Shown in pieces: positions 48,636-57,134 of a DNA stretch of 64,000 nucleotides. Position 1 is the stretch's first letter. Every line of letters begins with the position of its first letter. Below the pieces are notes generated by a model. It did no database searches, was not told where the DNA came from, and saw only the letters and a program-made list of their open reading frames with translations. The stretch spans positions 43,748 through 107,747 of the forward strand of contig NZ_FZOR01000030.1 of assembly GCF_900188445.1 (NCBI RefSeq). Reading direction: 5' to 3'. Origin of the DNA: Actinomadura meyerae. GTDB lineage: Bacteria > Actinomycetota > Actinomycetes > Streptosporangiales > Streptosporangiaceae. Position numbers and translations under genes: made by a program.

Positions 48636-50741
48636 TCAGCCGCGGCTGAGGCGGCCGCCGTAGGCGAGCTGCGTGCCCGGCTTGCTCCACGTGTACTGGA
48701 GCGTCCCGTCCGGCTGGCGGGTGATCTCGACGACCCCGCTCGTGCACGGCTTGCCGATGGACAGGTTCATCTTCAGCGCGCTCTCGGTGCCCCTGGCCAG
48801 CGTGAGGGTGCCAGTGCACTTCTCCCGCGGATACACCGCCTGGGCCGTGGTGCCCCCCGACTGGAACGTGACCTGCACTGGGAAGGACACATTGCGGTTG
48901 GTGTTGACCAGAGTCCCCTTCCAGGTGCCCGCGAAGGACGAGGGGACCGTCGTCACGGGACGGTTGCTGGACGCGTTGGCGCTCCCGGAGGGCGACCCAT
49001 CGTCGCCCTTGAGCTGCGGCCACAGCACCAGCGCGATGATGGCGATGCCGACGCTGACGCCGATGAACAGGGAGAGGACGAGCCCGAGCACATGGTTGCT
49101 GGGGCGGCGCATGCGCGCGATGGAGGACAGCGGCGAGGAGCGGTGCCCGCCGCCGTCCCGCCCATGGCCGAGCCCCGGGATGAGGTTGCTGGCCGTGTCA
49201 CCGCCAGGGGCGGGGTGGTCGTACATGCCGACCGCGTCCATGCCGACCGCGTCGAAGGTCGCGGTCGGGTCGGACCCCACCGCGTCGAACGTGGCCGTGG
49301 GGTCGGCGGCGACCGGGTCGAGCCTCGTGGTCTCGTCCGACCGGGCGGCCCCGTGCCGCCGGGCGGAGTCCGCCGGGTGGTCCACTCCGACGGCGCCGAA
49401 CGTCGCGGTCGCCTCGAAGGCCGCCGGGTCAAGGTCGACCTGGGGGACCGGCTCCGCCGCGGGCTCCGGTTCGCGGCGGGCCTTGCGGGTGCGCGAGAGC
49501 TTGCCGAGCAGGGGGATGGACGGCGATGCCGCCTCCTGCGACGGCCCCGACGGACCGGGCGTCCCGACCTGCCCGGGCGTCCCGACCGGCCCAGGCATTC
49601 CAACTGACCCGGGCATTCCAACTGACCCGGGCATGCCGACCGGCCCGGGTGTGCCGACCGGCCCGGGGGCTGCGATCGGCCCAGGCTGAGCGGCGGGAGA
49701 CACCGGCGGCCCCTGAGGTGCCATGGGCGGCGGAGCCATCGGAGGTGCAGGCCGCTGAGGCCCGCCCGGGGCCCCCATGGGAGGTGCTGGGGCGCCCATA
49801 GGGGAACGCGGCGGCGCCGCCGGAGGGACGTCCTTCCGGACGACGCGGCCATCAGGGCCCGATGCGGGGCCGGCGGCCAGGGCGCGTCCCTCTTCCACCA
49901 TCGACGGCGGCATGCGGGCCGGAAGCGAACTGTCCGAGCCGAGAAGCCGCTCAAGGATGCGCGGGGCCGAGGGACGGGCGGCCGGGTCCTTCACCAGGGC
50001 GTCCGCCATCACCTCCCGCACCGCATCGGGTACGTCCGACAGGTCGGGCTCGTCGTAGACGATGCGCTGCATCACCTCGGACGGCGAGCCTGCACCGAAC
50101 GGCGCCTTGCCCGTGGCGGCGAACAGCAGGGTCGACGCCCAGGCGAACACGTCGGCGGCGGGGCCGATGCCCATGCCGCTCAACTGCTCCGGCGCCTTGT
50201 AGGACGGGTCCTCGGTGTTGTGGCCGCTGAACGCGACGTTCACCGCTTCCAGAGCGTGCGCTATGCCGAAGTCGCTCATCCGGGGCCCGTTCCGCCCCAG
50301 CAGGACGTTCGCGGGCTTCAGGTTGTGATGAAGGGCACCCGCGCGGTGGACGGCCGCGAGCGCGATCGCCATACCGACCGCCAGGCGCTCGACCACCGCG
50401 CCGCCGCGCGGACCCTCGGCGTCCACGAGCTGCTGGAGGGACGGCCCGTCCACCCACTCGCTCACCACGTACGGACGGTCGCCCTCCACGTCGGCGGCCA
50501 GGATCGCCGCCGTGCAGAACCCCGAGACCTTGCGGGCGGAGGTGAACGCGCCGGCGAACCGGGAGCGGGCGACGGGCTCGCCGCTGAGCCGCACGTGCAG
50601 GACCTTCACGGCGACGGGGCCGCCGGACGGGTCGCGGCCGAGGAAGACGGCGCCCTGCTCACCGACGCCGAGCCGGCCCGTGACCTCGAACGAACCGAGC
50701 CTGCGCGGGTCACCCGGCTGCAGGGGCAGCGCCTCGGGCAT
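48636..50741 (-). CDS. Ser/Thr protein kinase-like membrane protein, probable pseudokinase
   Basis: 701 residues. Kinase-like domain about 15-270: glycine loop LGVGEQGAVFLG, Lys46 in VAVKVL, DFG at 157-159 and KAPEQL. Two key residues are missing: the HRD motif reads H138-H139-N140 (in ALHHNLKPANVLL), and the helix-C Glu is Ala65 (RFAGAFTSARKVSG, against the usual REV). A Pro/Gly/Met linker with six 18-nt repeats and repeated TATFDAVG motifs follows, then one TM (VLGLVLSLFIGVSVGIAIIA, about 575-595) and an extracellular beta domain (FAGTWKGTLVNTNRNVSFPV). GGAGG lies 8 nt before ATG 50741. It may signal by binding rather than phosphotransfer. Confidence 0.9.
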   Translation of the reverse strand: MPEALPLQPGDPRRLGSFEVTGRLGVGEQGAVFLGRDPSGGPVAVKVLHVRLSGEPVARSRFAGAFTSARKVSGFCTAAILAADVEGDRPYVVSEWVDGPSLQQLVDAEGPRGGAVVERLAVGMAIALAAVHRAGALHHNLKPANVLLGRNGPRMSDFGIAHALEAVNVAFSGHNTEDPSYKAPEQLSGMGIGPAADVFAWASTLLFAATGKAPFGAGSPSEVMQRIVYDEPDLSDVPDAVREVMADALVKDPAARPSAPRILERLLGSDSSLPARMPPSMVEEGRALAAGPASGPDGRVVRKDVPPAAPPRSPMGAPAPPMGAPGGPQRPAPPMAPPPMAPQGPPVSPAAQPGPIAAPGPVGTPGPVGMPGSVGMPGSVGMPGPVGTPGQVGTPGPSGPSQEAASPSIPLLGKLSRTRKARREPEPAAEPVPQVDLDPAAFEATATFGAVGVDHPADSARRHGAARSDETTRLDPVAADPTATFDAVGSDPTATFDAVGMDAVGMYDHPAPGGDTASNLIPGLGHGRDGGGHRSSPLSSIARMRRPSNHVLGLVLSLFIGVSVGIAIIALVLWPQLKGDDGSPSGSANASSNRPVTTVPSSFAGTWKGTLVNTNRNVSFPVQVTFQSGGTTAQAVYPREKCTGTLTLARGTESALKMNLSIGKPCTSGVVEITRQPDGTLQYTWSKPGTQLAYGGRLSRG
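49561..49668. repeat. Six 18-nt repeats in the kinase-like gene linker
   Basis: Units such as ATTCCAACTGACCCGGGC (two exact copies at 49597-49632) encode P-G-[PSQ]-V-G-[MT] hexapeptides in the juxtamembrane linker. Confidence 0.82.
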
Positions 50742-50946
50742 CTGACGAACCTCCGTGTCCTGCGGGGACGCGCCTTCCCGGCTCCCCGTCCAACTCACTC
50801 CCCATGCCTGGCACCGGGGTCCATTTGTACCGCCTGTCCGGGCCGGCCGCGCCGGGGACGGCCCCGCGGCCGCGCCGGACGGCCCCGCGGCCGCGCCCTG
50901 CGGCCGGTTCCGCGTTCACCCTGACGGACGGGTAGCGTCGGTCTCG

Positions 50947-51387
50947 ATGCCGCGAACTCCGCTGACCTCCGCCGTCCTGAACGAGCAGCGCGCCGCGCTC
51001 GGCCTGCCGCCCCACACCGGCGCGGACGAGCCCGCCGCGCTCCGCCGCGCCGCCCTGGACACCGTCCTCGCCGCCGCGGCGGAGGGAAAAGCGCCGTCCC
51101 GGCCGGTGGTCAAGGGTGCCGTGCGGTTCCTGCTCGACCGGCTCGTCGAATCGGCGCCCGGCCGCTCGGTGGAGGTCCGGGTCCCTCCGCACGCCGCCGT
51201 TCAGTGCATCGACGGCCCGCACCATACCCGTGGTACGCCACCGAATGTGGTGGAGATGGACGCCGCGACCTGGATCGCGCTGGCCACGGGACGCCTGGCC
51301 TGGGCGGACGCGCTCGCGGACGGAAAGGTACGGGCCAGTGGCGCGCGCGCGGATCTGTCGGGTTATCTTCCTCTACCCATCGACTGA
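50947..51387 (+). CDS. Sterol-carrier-family protein
   Basis: 146 residues. Contains a compact SCP-2/maleylpyruvate-isomerase-like C-terminal half (VRVPPHAAVQCIDGPHHTRG, VVEMDAATWIALATGRLAWA) and an N-terminal helical part (ALRRAALDTVLAAAAEG, VVKGAVRFLLDRLVE). Such a gene conserved upstream of purF is typical of actinobacteria. Lipid or ligand binding is likely, the ligand unknown. ATG 50947. Confidence 0.85.
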   Translation: MPRTPLTSAVLNEQRAALGLPPHTGADEPAALRRAALDTVLAAAAEGKAPSRPVVKGAVRFLLDRLVESAPGRSVEVRVPPHAAVQCIDGPHHTRGTPPNVVEMDAATWIALATGRLAWADALADGKVRASGARADLSGYLPLPID

Positions 51388-51431
51388 ACCCTTCCTGTGC
51401 GGGAGTATCCGCCTTGCTGGAGGTGATCCCC

Positions 51432-52058
51432 GTGCTGATCGCGCATTGGACGTTCGACGTCGCCACCGTGGACGGCCGCACGGTCGCGGACGCGACCGGG
51501 GCCGCGCCCGCCGCCGAACTGGACGAGAGCGCCGGGATCGTCCCCGGCCGCGACGGGGAGGCGCTGTCGCTCAGCGGGCGCGACCGGGCCGTCATCCCCG
51601 CCGCGCCGCAGCTCGTCCTCAGCCAGGTGTTCGGGTTCAGCCTTGCGTTCTTCGTCCAGGTGACCGAGGCGCCCACCGGAGAGTGGCGCAGCCTCGTCTA
51701 CAAGCCGGTCGCGGAGAACGACGCCCGCGGCCTCGGCGTGTGGCTCTACCCGGACGCCATGAGGCTCCGGGTGCAGCTGTTCACCGTCAAGGGCCCGGAC
51801 TACGTCGACAGCCACGCCAGGCTGCCGCTGGGGGAGTGGACCCATGTCGCCTTCGTCGTGAACCCCCAGGGGATGTTCCTGTACGTCAACGGCGTGCTGG
51901 ACGGCGCCGTCCCCCTGGAGCACCCCGTCGTCACACCGTCCGGCCCCATCTACCTGGGCAGCGAACTCGCCAAGCCCGGCTTCGGCGGCCTACTGGACGA
52001 CTTCCGGGTCTACGCCTCCGCGCTCAACGAGGACGCCGTCCGCGCCTTGGCCGAATGA
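51432..52058 (+). CDS. LamG/concanavalin-like domain protein
   Basis: 208 residues, a single LamG-like jelly-roll: LIAHWTFDVATVDGRTVADA, FGFSLAFFVQVTEAPTGEWR, then PLGEWTHVAFVVNPQGMFLY, VNGVLDGAVPLE and GGLLDDFRVYASALNEDAVR. No signal peptide is visible, so it appears cytosolic, odd for LamG, which usually binds extracellular glycans. GTG 51432 chosen for GGAGG 9 nt upstream; GTG 51423 is in frame. Its 3' end overlaps the convergent membrane-protein gene by 49 nt. Confidence 0.85.
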   Translation: MLIAHWTFDVATVDGRTVADATGAAPAAELDESAGIVPGRDGEALSLSGRDRAVIPAAPQLVLSQVFGFSLAFFVQVTEAPTGEWRSLVYKPVAENDARGLGVWLYPDAMRLRVQLFTVKGPDYVDSHARLPLGEWTHVAFVVNPQGMFLYVNGVLDGAVPLEHPVVTPSGPIYLGSELAKPGFGGLLDDFRVYASALNEDAVRALAE

Positions 52059-52471
52059 GGCACGACACCCGCAGACACGGCACCTGCGGACACGGCACCC
52101 GCAGACTGGACGTCCGCGTGTGCGTAGGGGAACTCGCGTTCAACGCAGCCCCGGCGTGACGTCTCGTCCGGGTACTTCGTCTCGTCGGCGCACTGCACGG
52201 CCTTGTTCAGCAGCCAGAAGGCCACGCCCGCGCCTATGAGCAGGGCAAGGGCGGAGCAGACGACCCCTACGACGGCGGGCCGCCGGTCGGGCTCCTTCCG
52301 GACGAGGGAGATCACCCCCAGGACGAGCCCTATGAGAGCGGGTATCAACCCGGCCAGGCAGAAGACGAGCCCTACCAGGCCGGCGATTCCGAGCACCTGC
52401 GAGGCCCTCGCCAGCCCGCTGCGCCGCGGGGGCGCGGGCGGCGCGTAGGTCTGGTACCCCGGCAGCGTCAT
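52010..52471 (-). CDS. Small membrane protein, DUF4190-like
   Basis: 153 residues. Pro/Tyr-rich cytosolic N terminus (GYQTYAPPAPPRRSG), two TM helices (ASQVLGIAGLVGLVFCLAGL and VVGVVCSALALLIGAGVAFW) separated by a short basic RKEPDRR loop, and a polar tail with two Cys (VQCADETKYP, RRGCVEREFPY) and SAGAV repeats. DUF4190-type topology. Function unknown. It overlaps the LamG gene tail-to-tail. Confidence 0.82.
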   Translation of the reverse strand: MTLPGYQTYAPPAPPRRSGLARASQVLGIAGLVGLVFCLAGLIPALIGLVLGVISLVRKEPDRRPAVVGVVCSALALLIGAGVAFWLLNKAVQCADETKYPDETSRRGCVEREFPYAHADVQSAGAVSAGAVSAGVVPHSAKARTASSLSAEA

Positions 52472-52584
52472 GTGTCCCTCCACGTGTCGTCCCCAGATTC
52501 CCCCGGAACGCGTGATGCCCGTGGTTCCAAGGGGTAAAGGTCCGTTAAGACATGCCACCGATCGGAGCAGGTGAATCGGGCATC

Positions 52585-52590
52585 TAGACT
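52585..52590 (+). promoter_or_regulatory. -10 of a probable leaderless purF transcript
   Basis: TAGACT (TANNNT type) ends 7 nt before the purF GTG, and there is no Shine-Dalgarno between. The spacing fits transcription starting at or next to the start codon. Confidence 0.5.
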
Positions 52591-52597
52591 GGCGGGC

Positions 52598-54052
52598 GTG
52601 CCTCTCCGTGACGGACGTCTGAGCCACGACATCGACCCATCCGACCGCGCTCCGCAGGACGCCTGCGGGGTCTTCGGCGTCTGGGTCCCCTCCGACCAGG
52701 CGTCGCGGGCCGAGGTGAGCAAGCTCACCTACTACGGCCTGTACGCGCTCCAGCACCGCGGCCAGGAATCGGCCGGTATCGCCGTCAGCGACGGTTCCCG
52801 CATCGTCGTGTTCAAGGACATGGGCCTCGTCGCCCAGGTCTTCGACGAGTCGGTGCTGAACACGCTGCGCGGCCACATCGCCGTCGGCCACTGCCGCTAC
52901 TCCACCACCGGATCCCCCACGTGGGAGAACGCGCAGCCCACCTTCCGCTCCACGGACGCGGGCGGCCTCGCGCTCACCCACAACGGCAACCTCATCAACA
53001 CCCCGGAACTGGCCGCGCGGCTCGAGCCGGGCGTGCTGACCGCCACCAGCGACACCGAGGTCCTCACCGCGCTGTTCGCCCACCACGGCGAGGGCGGCCC
53101 GATGGCCGCGGCGCGCGAGATCCTCCCCGACACCCGCGGCGCCTACTCCCTGGTCTTCATGGACGAGGGCACCCTGTACGCGGCCCGCGACCCCGAGGGC
53201 GTGCGGCCGCTCGTCCTCGGCTCCCTGGAGGCCGGCGGCTGGGTGGTGGCGTCCGAGACGGCCGGGCTCGACATCGTCGGCGCGCGCTTCGTCCGGGAGA
53301 TCGAGCCCGGCGAGCTCATCGCCATCGACGGCGACGGCGTCCGGTCCGAGCGGTTCGCCGAGCCGCGCCCCAAGGGCTGCCTGTTCGAGTACGTCTACCT
53401 CGCCCGGCCCGACACCACGATCGCCGGGCGCAGCGTCCAGGCCACCCGCGTCGAGGTGGGCCGCCGGCTGGCCCGCGAGCACCCCGTCGAGGCCGACATG
53501 GTCATCCCGACGCCCGAGTCGGGCACCCCGGCCGCGATCGGGTACGCGGAGGCGTCCGGCATCCCCTACGGACAGGGGCTGGTCAAGAACTCCTACGTCG
53601 GGCGGACGTTCATCCAGCCGACCCAGACGATCCGGCAGCTCGGCATCCGGCTCAAGCTGAACCCGCTGCGCGAGGCGATCGAGGGCAAGCGGCTGGTCGT
53701 GGTGGACGACTCCATCGTGCGCGGCAACACCCAGCGCGCCATCGTCGCGATGCTGCGGGACGCGGGCGCCGCCGAGGTGCACGTGCGCATCTCCAGCCCG
53801 CCCGTCGCCTGGCCCTGCTTCTACGGCATCGACTTCGCGACCCGCGCGGAGCTCATCGCCGGGAACCTGTCCGTGGAGGAGATCCGCGACTCGATCGGCG
53901 CCGACACGCTCGGCTACATCTCCCTGGACGAGCTCATCTCCGCCTCGCAGATCCCCAAGAACAACCTGTGCCGGGCGTGCTTCGACGGCGAATACCCCAT
54001 CCCGGTGGAGCAGGACGCCCGCGGCAAGCACCTCCTGGAGGTCGGCCGTTGA
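52598..54052 (+). CDS. purF: Amidophosphoribosyltransferase
   Basis: 484 residues. Class II glutaminase domain with catalytic Cys23 (PQDACGVFGVW) preceded by a 22-residue propeptide that should be removed, TYYGLYALQHRGQESAGIAV, then SDTEVLTALFA; PRTase domain with VVVDDSIVRGNTQRAIV. Conserved Cys residues for an Fe-S cluster are visible near the end (WPCFYGIDF, LCRACFDGEYP). It makes 5-phosphoribosylamine, step 1 of purine synthesis. GTG 52598 chosen from alignment with other actinobacterial PurF; stop overlaps purM. Confidence 0.96.
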   Translation: MPLRDGRLSHDIDPSDRAPQDACGVFGVWVPSDQASRAEVSKLTYYGLYALQHRGQESAGIAVSDGSRIVVFKDMGLVAQVFDESVLNTLRGHIAVGHCRYSTTGSPTWENAQPTFRSTDAGGLALTHNGNLINTPELAARLEPGVLTATSDTEVLTALFAHHGEGGPMAAAREILPDTRGAYSLVFMDEGTLYAARDPEGVRPLVLGSLEAGGWVVASETAGLDIVGARFVREIEPGELIAIDGDGVRSERFAEPRPKGCLFEYVYLARPDTTIAGRSVQATRVEVGRRLAREHPVEADMVIPTPESGTPAAIGYAEASGIPYGQGLVKNSYVGRTFIQPTQTIRQLGIRLKLNPLREAIEGKRLVVVDDSIVRGNTQRAIVAMLRDAGAAEVHVRISSPPVAWPCFYGIDFATRAELIAGNLSVEEIRDSIGADTLGYISLDELISASQIPKNNLCRACFDGEYPIPVEQDARGKHLLEVGR

Positions 54053-55074
54053 CCTCCTATGAGGCCGCCGGTGTCGACATCGCCGCGGGGGAACGCGCCG
54101 TAGAGCTGATGAAGTCCCGGGTGGCCCGTTCGCGGCGCCCGGAGGTCGTCGACGACGTCAGCGGGTTCGCGGGCCTCTTCGACGCCTCGGCCTTCCTGAA
54201 GTACCGGCGGCCCCTGCTCGCGACGTCCACGGACGGCGTCGGCACCAAGGTCGACTTGGCGCGGCGCCTGGGCATCTACGACACGGTCGGGCACGACCTG
54301 GTCGGCATGGTCATCGACGACCTCGCCGTGTGCGGGGCCGAGCCGCTGTTCATGACCGACTACATCGCCTGCGGCAAGGTCGTCCCGGAACGGATCGCCG
54401 ACATCGTCGGCGGGATCGCGGACGCCTGCGCCCTGGCCGGGTGCGCCCTCGTCGGCGGCGAGACCGCCGAGCACCCCGGTCTCCTGGAGCCGGACGAGTT
54501 CGACCTCGCGGGCGCCGGGACGGGCGTCGTCGAGGCCGACGAGATCCTCGGCCCGGACCGCGTCCAGGTGGGTGACGTCGTCCTCGCCATGGCCTCGTCC
54601 GGCATCCACTCCAACGGGTACTCGCTCGTCCGGCACATCCTGGCCACGACCGACCTGACGCTGGAGTCCGAGCCCGCCGAACTGGGCCGCCCGCTCGGTG
54701 AGGAGCTTCTCACTCCGACGCGGATCTACGCCAAGGACTGCCTCGCGCTGGTCCGGGCCGGAGGCGTGCGCGCGTTCGCGCACATCACGGGCGGCGGGCT
54801 CGCGGCGAACCTGGCCCGCTCCCTGCCGCCCACCGCGGACGCCGTGCTCGACCGCTCCTCGTGGGAGGTCCCGGCGCTGTTCCGCGTCCTGCAGGGCCAC
54901 GGCGGCGTGCCGCAGCCCGAGATGGACAAGACGTTCAACCTGGGCATCGGGATGGCCGCGATCGTGAGCCCGGACGCCGCCGACGCGGCGCTCCGGCTGC
55001 TGGCTTCCCGCGGCGTGCCCGCCTGGGCGCTCGGGGAGATCACCGGCGGAACCGGCACCGCCGTCCTCGATTAG
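54049..55074 (+). CDS. purM: Phosphoribosylformylglycinamidine cyclo-ligase
   Basis: 341 residues. SYEAAGVDIAAGERAVELMK, then LLATSTDGVGTKV, GMVIDDLAVCGAEPLFMTDY, ALVGGETAEHPG and FAHITGGGLAANLARSLP are the standard AIRS motifs. Converts FGAM to AIR with ATP. TTG start at 54049 overlapping the purF stop (TTGA), so translation is coupled. Confidence 0.95.
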   Translation: MTSYEAAGVDIAAGERAVELMKSRVARSRRPEVVDDVSGFAGLFDASAFLKYRRPLLATSTDGVGTKVDLARRLGIYDTVGHDLVGMVIDDLAVCGAEPLFMTDYIACGKVVPERIADIVGGIADACALAGCALVGGETAEHPGLLEPDEFDLAGAGTGVVEADEILGPDRVQVGDVVLAMASSGIHSNGYSLVRHILATTDLTLESEPAELGRPLGEELLTPTRIYAKDCLALVRAGGVRAFAHITGGGLAANLARSLPPTADAVLDRSSWEVPALFRVLQGHGGVPQPEMDKTFNLGIGMAAIVSPDAADAALRLLASRGVPAWALGEITGGTGTAVLD

Positions 55075-55090
55075 CCGGACTGGCGCCCGT

Positions 55091-55131
55091 GCCCGAACTG
55101 GTGCTGGGAACTGCCCGAACTGGTGCTGGGA
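55091..55131. repeat. Two 19-nt exact direct repeats after purM
   Basis: GCCCGAACTGGTGCTGGGA at 55091-55109 and 55113-55131, 22-nt period, starting 17 nt after the purM stop. Confidence 0.85.
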
Positions 55132-55360
55132 GCCGAACCGGCGCTCGCCGCGTCAGGCCGGCCCCGCCGGGGGCGGGGCGCGACCCGGGAAGGCGGGAAC
55201 GCCGGGTGCGGCGGGCTGAGAGGTTCGCTGAGCGCCTCTCAGCCCTCTGCCGTCACCTGTTGAAGCGTGCGCCGCCGAAGATGCCTCAGGGGCTCTCTCG
55301 GCGGCCGACGGAGACCATGACTCGCACACCCCCCACGAGGGATAACCGCGCCGAACTGGA

Positions 55361-55396
55361 GAAGTCACGACAAATGCCGAAGTCACGACAAACGCC
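55361..55396. repeat. 18-nt tandem duplication
   Basis: GAAGTCACGACAAATGCC followed by GAAGTCACGACAAACGCC, one mismatch, next to the terminator stem. Confidence 0.85.
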
Positions 55397-55418
55397 ACTG
55401 CCCGCGGCGGGCAGTGGC
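55394..55418. terminator. Bidirectional terminator between purM and DUF3073 gene
   Basis: GCCACTGCCCGC and GCGGGCAGTGGC pair perfectly (12 bp) around one G. On the minus strand it is followed by GTTTGTCG. Confidence 0.82.
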
Positions 55419-55432
55419 GCGCTGTCGGCCGG

Positions 55433-55639
55433 TCAACCGGAGGTGCCGTCCTTGCGGTGCTCCGTGCCGTAGTCATCGGCGTAGTCGGCGTACTTCTCGG
55501 CGAGCTCGTCGTACGAGTCGTCGCCGGAGTCCGTGACTCCCAGTTCGTCCTTCAGGCGGTCGAGGTCCGTGTTGCCGGTGTTGTACTTGAGCTGCCGGGC
55601 AACCTTCACCTGCTTGGCCTTGGCTCGGCCGCGACCCAT
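55433..55639 (-). CDS. DUF3073 family protein
   Basis: 68 residues. MGRGRAKAKQVKVARQLKYN is the invariant basic start of the actinobacterial DUF3073 family, followed by the acidic helix DRLKDELGVTDSGDD and YADYADDYG. Conserved next to purM in actinobacteria; function unknown, probably cytosolic and nucleic-acid or ribosome associated given the basic head (inference). GAGGGGG precedes ATG 55639. Confidence 0.93.
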   Translation of the reverse strand: MGRGRAKAKQVKVARQLKYNTGNTDLDRLKDELGVTDSGDDSYDELAEKYADYADDYGTEHRKDGTSG

Positions 55640-55966
55640 TGGCTCGACCCCCTCGATGGTCAGGGCTTTCGTGGGCCCATCAACGCGCGCGTGTACCACA
55701 CGAACCGGTGCCTGATGAGCCATGCGTCAGTCACGGGTACAACCGTACCCGTTTTGCGCCTGGCTCGGTACATCGACGGTACGTGGCGGCGCCCCTGTTG
55801 CTGATAACAACAGTGTATCCGGTGGTCACGAGTACATGCCCAGGCCGCCGTGGGACGGTCGTACAGCGCTCCACGGCGGCCCTTACAACGGTCTTGCAAC
55901 GGTCTAAACGAGTCAGGAAGCCCCACTGTCCGGACCGGGCGGGCCTGATGAGCCCTCTATGCCGCT
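55640..55966. other. Leader region upstream of the DUF3073 gene
   Basis: 327 nt between two minus-strand genes, clearly lower in GC. Contains ACGGGTAC-N4-GTACCCGT and CTGTTG-N7-CAACAG inverted repeats (the second near 55795-55813). Probably the DUF3073 promoter region; no convincing gene. Confidence 0.6.
55733..55755 (+). other. Inverted repeat with trailing T-run in the DUF3073 leader
   Basis: ACGGGTAC and GTACCCGT flank AACC and are followed by TTT on the plus strand. It resembles an intrinsic terminator for plus-strand transcription, but no plus-strand gene ends here, so it may instead be an operator. Confidence 0.5.
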
Positions 55967-57049
55967 CTAGAGGAGGATCCCCCGCAGCCTGCCGATCTCG
56001 GACATCCGGCGCTCCGCGAGCCGGTCGGCGGCCACCGCCGGCGGGACGCCGTCGTCGGCGGCCAGCGCGAAGATCTTCTTGGTCGTGTCGTAGATGCCGG
56101 ACGCGCGGGCCTTGGCGCGGTCGAAGTTGAAGCCCTCGATCTCGTCCGCGACCTGGATCACACCGCCGGAGTTCACCACGTAGTCGGGCGCGTACAGGAC
56201 GCCCCGGTCGGCGAGGCTCTTCTCCACCCCCGTGTGGGCGAGCTGGTTGTTGGCCGCGCCGCACACCACCTTGGCCCGCAGCACGGGCACGGTGTCGTCG
56301 TTCAGGGAGCCGCCCAGCGCGCAGGGTGCGTACACATCGAGATCCGCGCGAACCATGGCGTCGGCGTCGGCGACGACCTCCACCTCGGGGTGCAGTGACC
56401 GGACCCGGTCGACCGCGCCCTCGTTCACGTCGCAGATCACGACGTCCGCGCCGTCCTCGCGCAGGTGCTCCACCAGCCGGTGGCCCACCTTGCCGACGCC
56501 TTCCACACCGACCCGCTTGCCGCGCAGGCTGGGCGTGCCCCACATCGTCTCGGCGGCGGCCCGCATCCCCTGGAACACGCCGAACGCCGTCAGGATGGAG
56601 GAGTCGCCCGCGCCGCCGTGCGCGACCGTGCGTCCGGTGACGTAGCGGGACTCCCGCGCCACGACGTCCATGTCCTCGCTGAACGTGCCGACGTCGCACG
56701 CCGTGTAGTAGCGGCCGTTCAGCGACTGGACGAAGCGTCCGTACGCCCTCAGCAGCGCCTCGGACTTGTCGATGGCGGGGTCTCCGATGATGACGGCCTT
56801 GCCTCCGCCGAGGTCGAGCCCGGCGAGGGCGTTCTTGTAGGCCATGCCCCGGGACAGGTTCAGCACGTCGGAGAGTGCCTCTTCCTCGGTGCCGTAGGGG
56901 AAGAAGCGGGTTCCTCCCAGGGACGGGCCCAGCGCGGTGGAGTAGATGGCGATGATGGCTCGCAGGCCACTGGCTTCGTCCTGGCAGAAGACGACCTGCT
57001 CGTGTCGGGGTTCGGTGCCCTTGTGGGGCGCCCCGAAGACATTAGGCAC
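55967..57049 (-). CDS. vdh: Leu/Phe/Val dehydrogenase
   Basis: 360 residues. Glu/Leu/Phe/Val dehydrogenase fold: ALGPSLGGTRFFPYGTEEEA, MAYKNALAGLDLGGGKAVII (substrate and catalytic Lys residues), NAD-binding VGVEGVGKVGHRLVEHL, and CGAANNQLA. It reversibly deaminates branched-chain amino acids to 2-oxoacids, which could feed the 2-oxoacid dehydrogenase at 30-34 kb. Position beside bldC and a hypothetical gene is the conserved streptomycete valine-dehydrogenase location. GTG 57049 after GGAGGG. Confidence 0.94.
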   Translation of the reverse strand: MPNVFGAPHKGTEPRHEQVVFCQDEASGLRAIIAIYSTALGPSLGGTRFFPYGTEEEALSDVLNLSRGMAYKNALAGLDLGGGKAVIIGDPAIDKSEALLRAYGRFVQSLNGRYYTACDVGTFSEDMDVVARESRYVTGRTVAHGGAGDSSILTAFGVFQGMRAAAETMWGTPSLRGKRVGVEGVGKVGHRLVEHLREDGADVVICDVNEGAVDRVRSLHPEVEVVADADAMVRADLDVYAPCALGGSLNDDTVPVLRAKVVCGAANNQLAHTGVEKSLADRGVLYAPDYVVNSGGVIQVADEIEGFNFDRAKARASGIYDTTKKIFALAADDGVPPAVAADRLAERRMSEIGRLRGILL

Positions 57050-57134
57050 GGTAGTGCCCTCCTCTCTGTCTCCAGATCAGACTAGGGCGCGGTATGGCCC
57101 CACGTCCGCACTGATCTCATGTCACGATGCGGTT

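Larger units (their letters stand above)
55075..55432. other. Intergenic region between purM and DUF3073 gene
   Basis: 358 nt between convergent genes. Holds the 22-nt direct repeat (55091), an 18-nt tandem duplication (55361) and the terminator at 55394. No supported gene; long frames on both strands lack starts with ribosome-binding sites. Confidence 0.7.

Noticed and set aside
55722..55907. Plus-strand 61-codon ORF in the DUF3073 leader
   Set aside because: No ribosome-binding site, no recognisable sequence and it overlaps promoter-like inverted repeats.
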